DNA from: DATJHM01 sp035493895
GTDB taxonomy: Bacteria > Chloroflexota > Ktedonobacteria > Ktedonobacterales > Ktedonobacteraceae
Direction of reading: 5' to 3'
DNA length: 12,455 bases
NCBI GenBank assembly: GCA_035493895.1
Contig: DATJHM010000269.1
Span: 1-12,455, forward strand
The notes under the pieces were generated by a model. That model saw only the letters and a program-made list of their open reading frames with translations, searched no databases and was not told the origin of the DNA. This document shows positions 7,232-12,455 of the stretch, piece by piece. Position numbers and translations under genes: made by a program. How positions within the stretch are numbered: position 1 is the stretch's first letter; each line of letters begins with the position of its first letter.

Positions 7232-7384
7232 ACATATTCATCGCTCTCTCATCCTTGCATGCTAAAACTAACTACAATAACACTACTCGCTTCATTTGAG
7301 ACGGAAAAGAGATAAATAAACACAACAACAAGGCACCTATGCTCATCTCGCTCAGGCGACCATGGAATTTCAAAATATATACTA

Positions 7385-7394
7385 TCAGGAGAAA
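7385..7394 (+). promoter_or_regulatory. ribosome binding site of the COG4705-like gene, matching the hairpin arm
   Basis: TCAGGAGAAA contains AGGAG twelve bases before the ATG at 7404. The same ten bases occur in the right arm of the upstream hairpin (7219-7228). The left arm (7170-7179) is therefore complementary to this site and could pair with it in a read-through transcript. Confidence 0.45.
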
Positions 7395-7403
7395 TAATAA
7401 GCT

Positions 7404-8222
7404 ATGCATAAACCCGTACTACAACCACCTGACACGGCTTCTGATGCTCACAATGGTATTGCTCAATCTCTGCTGCTCGGGAGACAAACCCTGAAAAAGG
7501 TTCCGGAAATTACGGCCTATTTCTGGATCATTAAATTGCTCACTACTGCGCTGGGGGAATCAACCTCGGACTATCTGGTCCACCAGCTCGATCCCATACT
7601 CGCGGTCGCTCTCGGGGGCATCGGTCTGGTGGTCGCGTTGATCTTACAATTCGCGGTACGGCGCTATATCGCAGGGGTCTACTGGTTTACCGCCATTATG
7701 GTTGCCATATTCGGCACGATGGCCGCCGATGTGCTACACGTCGGGCTGGGTATCCCGTATCTCGTCTCAACCATGTTCTTTGCCGCTGCTCTCGCCGTCA
7801 TCTTCATCCTCTGGTATGTAAGCGAGAAAACGCTGTCCATCCACAGTATCTTCACCCGACGCCGCGAGCTATTCTATTGGGCCACGATTATCGCGACGTT
7901 CGCGCTCGGTACTGCCGCAGGCGACATGACTGCATCAACCCTTGGCCTGGGATACTTCTCTTCAGGGATACTATTTGTCATCATCATCGCTATCCCGGTT
8001 CTCGGCTACTTTCTGTTTCATTTGAACGAGATTCTTGCCTTCTGGTTCGCCTACATCGTGACCCGACCACTCGGCGCATCGTTTGCCGACTGGGCCGGGA
8101 AATCGCATAGTGAGGGCGGCATTGGTATCGGTGATGGACAGATCAGTCTGCTTCTTGCCCTTGTGATCATCGGCTTCGTCGCCTACCTGACCATCACCCA
8201 CAGGGATAGCAAGAACGGGTAA
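7404..8222 (+). CDS. COG4705-like integral membrane protein with four internal repeats
   Basis: A 272-residue membrane protein resembling the uncharacterised membrane-anchored family COG4705. A hydrophilic N-terminus of about 30 residues precedes KVPEITAYFWIIKLLTTALG, the recognisable family start. Eight or so hydrophobic segments follow. Four related blocks each end in the same G-x4-D pattern: GESTSD (D56), GTMAAD (D109), GTAAGD (D174) and GASFAD (D229). Each is preceded by an aromatic-rich helix (YFWIIK, YWFTAI, FYWATI, FWFAYI). The repeated acidic residues inside membrane helices suggest ion or small-molecule handling, but this is inference and the function is not known to me. It has its own leader behind the hairpin and converges with gcvH. 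Confidence 0.8.
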   Translation: MHKPVLQPPDTASDAHNGIAQSLLLGRQTLKKVPEITAYFWIIKLLTTALGESTSDYLVHQLDPILAVALGGIGLVVALILQFAVRRYIAGVYWFTAIMVAIFGTMAADVLHVGLGIPYLVSTMFFAAALAVIFILWYVSEKTLSIHSIFTRRRELFYWATIIATFALGTAAGDMTASTLGLGYFSSGILFVIIIAIPVLGYFLFHLNEILAFWFAYIVTRPLGASFADWAGKSHSEGGIGIGDGQISLLLALVIIGFVAYLTITHRDSKNG

Positions 8223-8243
8223 AGCACGCGATCGACAAGAAGG

Positions 8244-8284
8244 GAGTATCCGCGATACCGCCTCTCATGCGGATCGCCCTACTC
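8244..8284. terminator. imperfect inverted repeat between convergent genes
   Basis: GAGTATCCGC (8244-8253) can pair with GCGGA (8269-8273) and, after a six-base bulge, TACTC (8280-8284). It lies between the convergent COG4705-like and gcvH genes and overlaps the gcvH stop. No T-tract follows on either strand, so a terminator role is only suggested by position. Confidence 0.25.
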
Positions 8285-8662
8285 TCCCTCTTTCAGGAAG
8301 TCTTCATACTTCTCTGCACTCATAAGATTCTTGAGCGACGAAGAGTCGGAGAAGCGCATACGCAAGAGCCAACCCTCCCCATACGGATCATTATTTACGA
8401 CCTCCGGGTCCTCTTGCACGGCCTCGTTCCTCTCGAGAATCTCACCACTGACCGGGACATAGATTTCTGCCACCGCTTTGACGGACTCAATCGTGCCACA
8501 CGCATCACCTTCGCTGAAGGTTTGCCTGACTTCGGGCAACTCAACATAGACAATCTCACCTAACTCGCGCTGAGCATACTCGGTAATACCGACGGTGGCG
8601 ACATCCCCCTTGACCAATACCCACTCGTGCTCCTTTGTATATAAACGATCGGTTGGAGTCAT
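8279..8662 (-). CDS. gcvH: glycine cleavage system H protein
   Basis: A 127-residue lipoyl carrier protein that shuttles the aminomethyl group between the P, T and L proteins of the glycine cleavage system. The family start YTKEHEWV (residues 8-15), GITEYAQRELGEIVYVELP (25-43) and the lipoylation site GTIESVKAVAEIY with K62 are all present. The NNDPYGEGWLL stretch (about 89-99) is also diagnostic. Length is typical. GAGGAG lies about a dozen bases before the ATG. The other cleavage-system genes (gcvT, gcvP) are not in the window, so this copy stands alone. It lies 151 bases downstream of the ceramidase-like gene on the same strand but probably has its own promoter. A second role as lipoyl donor is possible but not shown. 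Confidence 0.96.
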   Translation of the reverse strand: MTPTDRLYTKEHEWVLVKGDVATVGITEYAQRELGEIVYVELPEVRQTFSEGDACGTIESVKAVAEIYVPVSGEILERNEAVQEDPEVVNNDPYGEGWLLRMRFSDSSSLKNLMSAEKYEDFLKEGE

Positions 8663-8699
8663 CTCTTGTGTTTCTCTCCTCTTTATAGAATGGCTCTGT

Positions 8700-8767
8700 C
8701 AGACAAAGGTCTCACGCGCTTGTCTGTCTGCTCACAGCAGAATTCCTCTCTATGAATAGTATAGAGA
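8700..8767 (-). promoter_or_regulatory. hairpin-rich leader and promoter region of gcvH
   Basis: Three inverted repeats tile the gcvH upstream region: CAGACAA/TTGTCTG (8700-8706 and 8720-8726), TCTGCT-cac-AGCAGA (8727-8741) and TCTCTAT/ATAGAGA (8747-8753 and 8761-8767). The last overlaps TATACT (minus strand, 8763-8758), a good -10 candidate, so it could be an operator. The first two would be folded in the leader RNA. The conserved cores of a glycine riboswitch are not visible. Confidence 0.35.
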
Positions 8768-8813
8768 TCTACAAAAAAGAAGCCTCTCACCCCACCAGTT
8801 CACAATCCCCCAC

Positions 8814-10190
8814 TTAAACCTCCCCCAACAAACGCAGCCCCTCCTCCACCAGCATCTCCCCCGCCTCCGGCGCAAATGCCGCCGGATAATTATAAAAACG
8901 ATACGCCTCCATCACTTCATATCCCGCCGCCTCATACGCCGAACGATGCGGAATATACCCCGGATTCCCATTGGCATACCCTATCACCATCAGCGCCTCC
9001 CGTCCCGCACGCCTCTTGATCTCCAAACCCAGCTCCACAAATGGCTCGCCCGGCAACAAGAGAATCGAGATCTCGCCAATCACAAGAAGCATGATCTCGG
9101 ACAAAATACAGCGTGCAGGCTGCTCCTCCGCGCTCGTCCTCTCCGCCCACTCGGCCCACGCCTGCAACATGAGCCCCTCACCTGTGAGCATCCCGTTCCG
9201 CTGCAAACGCGTTGCCTCTTTGCGATACTGTTCCGCATCGTGGCGCAGCGTTCCGGACGACTCTACCGGGAGCAGCGGCAACTCAACAGCTTTGCGCAAA
9301 ACTTTGACCCGTGCATTCCCTGCCTGATCCGGCACTTTCGCCAGCGGGACCCCGCTGGGCGCGGCTCCACGCTCGGACGCCTGCAAAGCCGCACCGGCAA
9401 TCAGGTGCCCCAGACGCTGACACTCCGCATACGTGCGACGATCCAGACCGCGCCCCTTCACACTATCCTGCGCAGAGTGACCGGTATTAATCTGCCCACA
9501 ACAGCCCGTGACGAACTGCAAGTGCGCCCCCGGATACACGGCCTCAAGCGCTCGCACGGTATAGCCAGGATAGTCCGCTGTGATCAAATAGTTATCCGCG
9601 CCCAATGTCACTGGATGGCAGGCGTAACCCAGGAGGATCGCATGCACACGCCCATCGAGCGCGTCGAAGCGTACAACTGGCACGGACGGATCTATCACAC
9701 CATCCGAAATACGCCGGTTCTTCCCCACGGTTGACTCCGCGCCAATCGTAAATCGCGCGCTGACCGGTACCAGTTTGTTCGCGGCTTCCTCTACGGCGTC
9801 CGCCGCCGTTTGCTCAATAAAATCCAGATAAGACGGGCTGACATGCCCTCCCAGACGACCCTCCATGACCGAGGGCCCACCATGCGTATGCGTGGTGGTC
9901 ACGGCAATCTGTTCTTGCGCAATACCTGTACGCAGCACAATACGCTGTCGAATGGCTTCAACGGTCGAAATATCGAGACCAATCAGGTCCAGGGTGAGCA
10001 GGACCGCTCGCGTGGCCTTGTTTCCGTTCGACCAGACCATTGCACGCGCATACAAATGATCGTGAACGCCAATCATGCCGGAATGGCGCGCGATGAAGCC
10101 CGACATCTCACTTCCCATTGGCGGCGTGATCACTGCACGCGCCACCCCCATGAGCAACTCACGTCCGGCGGCAAACCCCTCTGTAAACAT
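8814..10190 (-). CDS. neutral/alkaline ceramidase-family amidohydrolase
   Basis: A 458-residue protein resembling the neutral/alkaline non-lysosomal ceramidase N-terminal domain family, zinc amidases that cleave N-acyl bonds. Family landmarks are MGVARAVITPP (14-24), THTHGGP with H101 and H103, YACHPVTLG with H192, PGE with E382 and GYIPHRSAYE with Y412, matching the zinc ligands His, His, Glu and Tyr. The position of the ceramidase nucleophile motif (GDVSPN in known ceramidases) reads GCCGQIN here, without the serine, so true ceramidase activity is doubtful. There is no signal peptide, so it is probably cytoplasmic, unlike secreted ceramidases. The ATG has AAGGAG nine bases upstream, and only 21 bases separate it from the NagA-like gene. 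Operon context suggests an amide substrate connected with amino sugars. Confidence 0.85.
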   Translation of the reverse strand: MFTEGFAAGRELLMGVARAVITPPMGSEMSGFIARHSGMIGVHDHLYARAMVWSNGNKATRAVLLTLDLIGLDISTVEAIRQRIVLRTGIAQEQIAVTTTHTHGGPSVMEGRLGGHVSPSYLDFIEQTAADAVEEAANKLVPVSARFTIGAESTVGKNRRISDGVIDPSVPVVRFDALDGRVHAILLGYACHPVTLGADNYLITADYPGYTVRALEAVYPGAHLQFVTGCCGQINTGHSAQDSVKGRGLDRRTYAECQRLGHLIAGAALQASERGAAPSGVPLAKVPDQAGNARVKVLRKAVELPLLPVESSGTLRHDAEQYRKEATRLQRNGMLTGEGLMLQAWAEWAERTSAEEQPARCILSEIMLLVIGEISILLLPGEPFVELGLEIKRRAGREALMVIGYANGNPGYIPHRSAYEAAGYEVMEAYRFYNYPAAFAPEAGEMLVEEGLRLLGEV

Positions 10191-10211
10191 TTTCTCTTTC
10201 TCCTTATAATG

Positions 10212-11405
10212 CTACCGCTCGCTTCCTGCAAAACGGTCAGCTACGTGCGCGGCCCGCTGATAGACGTACTCCCCACGCACAATGGTGGCGTCAATCACGA
10301 TCTCTTCTGTGGCAGGGTCAATGTGAAATAGCGTGAGATCGGCTGCATATCCGCTCCGCACTGTCCCTCGTCCCTCTCGCCCATCACGTCCAAGCAGCCG
10401 CGCCGGATTGCTGCTCGCCATGCGTATCGCTTCCGCCAGGGAAATCTGTGCATAACGCAACACGTTCGTGACACACTCACGCAATGAACTGGCCGAACCA
10501 GCCAGATAAGGCGTCCCGAGAAGGTTGAGCCGACCACTTTGCAGCAACTCTACTTTACCACCTACGGGCGTATCATAAATACCCGGAACCAGCCCTGCAA
10601 GCGCCACGGCGTCACTGATCAGGACCGCTCGTTCCGTCCCTTTCGCCCGTAGCATTGCTTTCATGACCGCAGGGGGAAGATGATGTCCGTCACAAATAAA
10701 GCTCGCCATCAAGCGATCCTCGGCAAGCTGCTCCCAGATATAGTTCGGATGGCGCGTGATTACGGCATGCGCTCCATTGCCCAGATGGGTCGAGAGACGG
10801 GCCCCGGCACTGACTGCCGCGCGAATCTGCTCCTCACTCGCCGCCGTATGCCCGATCGATACGATCACGTTCTCCTGACTGACGGCCCGGATGTAATCGC
10901 ACGCCTGTGGATACTCTGGCGACAGGGTGATCAGTCCGACGCGCCCGCCCGCCGCCTCCTGCCATTGCCGATATTCTGTGAACGAGGGCGGTCGGACATG
11001 CTCACGAGGATGGGCACCACGCGGACCATCTTCCAGGGAAATATATGGCCCTTCGACATGGATACAAGGGATAGCATGTGCCACCAGCGCATCCGCTTCA
11101 CAGGCGGCCGCAATCGCACGCAAACTACGACAAATATGTTCCTGCGACTCGGTAATTACGGTGGGACAAAAGGCCGTGACGCCACAACGCCAGAGCGCAC
11201 GCGCCAACGCGACAATACTCTCCGGCGTGACCTCTGCCGCGTTCACATCATGACCACCATATCCATTGACCTGAATATCTATCCACCCGGGCGCAATCCA
11301 GAGCGAAGATGCTACTTCTATCTCTTCTATTGTGCCAATCGTGCCATTCGCGACCTGTAAACGTACTGGCTGCCCACTCTCGACCAACCGTCCTTCGATC
11401 CACAT
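10212..11405 (-). CDS. nagA: N-acetylglucosamine-6-phosphate deacetylase-like amidohydrolase
   Basis: A 397-residue amidohydrolase-superfamily enzyme expected to remove acetate from an N-acetylated hexosamine 6-phosphate in the cytoplasm. Features in order: APGWIDIQVNGYGG (38-51), where QxNG replaces the HxHG metal site as in the E. coli enzyme; HVEGPY with metal ligand E118; SIGHTAA with H186; STHLGNGAH with H207; CDGHHL (239-244); and LISDAVALAG with catalytic D265. The substrate loop usually reads THLFNAM; here it is THLGNGAH, so the sugar may differ. Length is normal. GAAAGG lies about ten bases before the ATG. It lies 81 bases behind the SIS gene and 21 before the ceramidase-like gene, indicating one operon. 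nagA is used as the nearest symbol, not proof of substrate. Confidence 0.88.
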   Translation of the reverse strand: MWIEGRLVESGQPVRLQVANGTIGTIEEIEVASSLWIAPGWIDIQVNGYGGHDVNAAEVTPESIVALARALWRCGVTAFCPTVITESQEHICRSLRAIAAACEADALVAHAIPCIHVEGPYISLEDGPRGAHPREHVRPPSFTEYRQWQEAAGGRVGLITLSPEYPQACDYIRAVSQENVIVSIGHTAASEEQIRAAVSAGARLSTHLGNGAHAVITRHPNYIWEQLAEDRLMASFICDGHHLPPAVMKAMLRAKGTERAVLISDAVALAGLVPGIYDTPVGGKVELLQSGRLNLLGTPYLAGSASSLRECVTNVLRYAQISLAEAIRMASSNPARLLGRDGREGRGTVRSGYAADLTLFHIDPATEEIVIDATIVRGEYVYQRAAHVADRFAGSER

Positions 11406-11486
11406 TGCAATCCAACCTTTCGAGGCGAAAAATACGCAAACTGGAGCAAACTATCCCATAACGACGCTGTGTATCTGCGCCAGAAC

Positions 11487-12245
11487 TTACAATTTCTTGA
11501 TTCTTCCTTTAAAACGATCAATAAATCGGGCATTCACTTCATCGCCATCGGGCGCATTCCCACTTCGCCAGATCGGCGGCTGCACGCCCTCTTGCGCCAG
11601 CAAATTCACGGCCTCAGCAACCATCGAGTTGAGAAGATAGGCAGTGGCGAAGGTGGACAACGGGCCAACCGGCTGATCGATCCCCTCAATGGTGATCACG
11701 GCATCTCCCACCTCGATATTGCTGTCGAGGACCACGTCAACAATCTCGTACAAGTTCTTTTTCGAAGGATGGCGCGCGGGATGCTCTGCCGCTGTGGCCT
11801 GCGCGTGCTGTACCGATGTCACGCCGATAATCTTCACGCCACGCCGTCTGGCTTCCTGGGCCGCATCAATTACGGCTGCGTTTATCCCATATGCGTTAAT
11901 CAGGATCAGCAGATCCCCCTGGCTCAGATTGTAGTCGTCGATGACGATCTTCCCATACCCGGGCGTTCTCTCGATCGCCATTGAACGCAACGCTCCACCG
12001 CTCAGCAGCGTCCCTTCGTCCAGCATCGCGCTCACGTGCATCAGACCACCTGAGCGAAAGAAAAGCTCCTGGGAACCAATATTGGAATGCCCTCCAGGCC
12101 CATAGGCATAGACGATCTTGTCGCTCTTCACCTGGTCCGCAACCAGACGGGCGGCAAGCTGAATGGCCTCGGCATTTTTCTCGTGCAGTCCCTCCAGGTG
12201 CGCTACAATGCGCTGAAGATATTGTGTCATCACACGTGCACTCAT
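11487..12245 (-). CDS. SIS-domain sugar-phosphate binding protein (UPF0309/COG4821-like)
   Basis: A 252-residue protein with a sugar isomerase (SIS) fold. An N-terminal helical part is followed by IVYAYGPGGHSNIGSQELFFRSGG (44-67), the phosphosugar-binding start of the family. GDLLILINAYGINAAVIDAA (110-129) is the second SIS strand and loop, and VKIIGVTSV (137-145) the third. The C-terminal RSGNAPDGDEVNARFIDRFKGRI is typical of the UPF0309 group. It would bind or isomerise a phosphorylated amino sugar. The ATG at 12245 has GGGAG seven bases upstream, better than the internal ATG at 12230. It is the first gene of the minus-strand cluster with the NagA-like and ceramidase-like genes, consistent with a sugar-phosphate step in the same pathway. 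Confidence 0.88.
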   Translation of the reverse strand: MSARVMTQYLQRIVAHLEGLHEKNAEAIQLAARLVADQVKSDKIVYAYGPGGHSNIGSQELFFRSGGLMHVSAMLDEGTLLSGGALRSMAIERTPGYGKIVIDDYNLSQGDLLILINAYGINAAVIDAAQEARRRGVKIIGVTSVQHAQATAAEHPARHPSKKNLYEIVDVVLDSNIEVGDAVITIEGIDQPVGPLSTFATAYLLNSMVAEAVNLLAQEGVQPPIWRSGNAPDGDEVNARFIDRFKGRIKKL

Positions 12246-12283
12246 CTCTCTTCTCCCTTAATTTTCATCTAACTAACTTTATA

Positions 12284-12317
12284 TACAACACTTTGTAAAA
12301 GCGCTGCTTGTCTACAA
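12284..12317 (-). promoter_or_regulatory. putative promoter/operator of the SIS-NagA-ceramidase-like cluster
   Basis: TACAA (12284-12288), TTGTA (12293-12297) and TACAA (12313-12317) alternate as inverted half-sites, and TTGT-CT-ACAA (12308-12317) forms a near-palindrome. On the minus strand TATATAAA follows at 12284-12277, an AT-rich -10 candidate. No good -35 is seen, which would suit an activated or repressed promoter. A similar palindrome occurs upstream of the importer operon. Confidence 0.3.
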
Positions 12318-12377
12318 TCTCACGGAAAGAAGAAGGAGAATCTCGCATCCTTATTGACCACCATCGTGCCCAGTAGG

Positions 12378-12398
12378 GACGCCATGTCGAATGGCGTC
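12378..12398. repeat. 8-bp perfect inverted repeat GACGCCAT/ATGGCGTC
   Basis: GACGCCAT (12378-12385), a five-base loop GTCGA, and ATGGCGTC (12391-12398) form a perfect hairpin. A further GGCGTC follows at 12402-12407. It lies about 130 bases upstream of the SIS gene start. It could be an operator or a dispersed palindromic repeat; the sequence alone does not decide. Confidence 0.5.
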
Positions 12399-12455
12399 AT
12401 AGGCGTCAAGTTAAGCATTGCTGAGCTTATCTGAAATGCATCTGAGCGAGAGAGC

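Noticed and set aside
8663..8813. Glycine riboswitch upstream of gcvH
   Set aside because: The position is classic, but the conserved aptamer cores and the tandem arrangement are not visible on the minus strand. Only simple hairpins are seen.
8946..9734. 262-codon plus-strand frame inside the ceramidase-like gene
   Set aside because: Arg/Pro/His-rich composition typical of antisense translation. The opposite frame has clear family motifs throughout.
10680..11360. 226-codon plus-strand frame inside the NagA-like gene
   Set aside because: Antisense of a well-supported enzyme with complete metal-site motifs; no ribosome binding site.
1..12455. tRNA, rRNA, CRISPR array, transposon or phage genes
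   Set aside because: No T-loop-like motifs, regularly spaced repeats, transposase motifs or phage proteins were found by reading both strands.

Overview
The window reads like a chromosomal segment of a soil-type bacterium with roughly balanced GC. Gene content, protein style (Tat-dependent lipoprotein binding protein, MalF/MalG permeases, COG4705 membrane protein, SIS/NagA/ceramidase-like set) and isolated single-gene neighbours suggest Chloroflexota, possibly the Ktedonobacteria. This is an inference from memory of such genomes; there is no rRNA or marker gene to prove it. No tRNA, rRNA, CRISPR array, transposase or phage gene was seen.

Left part (1-1245): the 3' end of a PD-(D/E)XK nuclease/helicase-type gene with an Fe-S cysteine cluster, convergent with a P-loop kinase-like gene that carries an extra C-terminal domain. 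A 438-base non-coding region (1246-1683) follows, holding a sigma70-type promoter and a possible attenuator. It leads into a three-gene carbohydrate ABC importer operon (1684-4835: Tat lipoprotein binding protein, MalF-like and MalG-like permeases) with no ATPase gene of its own class.

Middle part (4985-8222): an orphan MacB/LolD-type ATPase on the minus strand; a largely non-coding stretch with a 14-base repeat and a near-consensus promoter; an unrecognised acidic protein; a perfect 26-bp inverted repeat directly behind it; and a COG4705-like membrane protein built of four G-x4-D repeats.

Right part (8279-12245, all minus strand): a glycine cleavage H protein with a hairpin-rich leader, downstream of a three-gene cluster transcribed SIS sugar-phosphate protein -> NagA-like deacetylase -> neutral ceramidase-family hydrolase. 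The cluster looks catabolic for an N-acetylated amino sugar or a glycoconjugate: the SIS protein binds or isomerises a phosphosugar, the NagA-like enzyme removes the acetyl group, and the ceramidase-family enzyme may cleave another amide. A similar near-palindrome, TTGT(G/C)TACA(G/A), lies upstream of both the importer operon and the SIS gene, so importer and catabolic cluster may share a regulator. That link is a hypothesis.

The most unusual items are the perfect hairpin at 7167-7231, the SIS/NagA/ceramidase-like cluster with an altered nucleophile motif, the fourfold repeat membrane protein and the kinase fusion. No clearly new defence or mobile system is visible.
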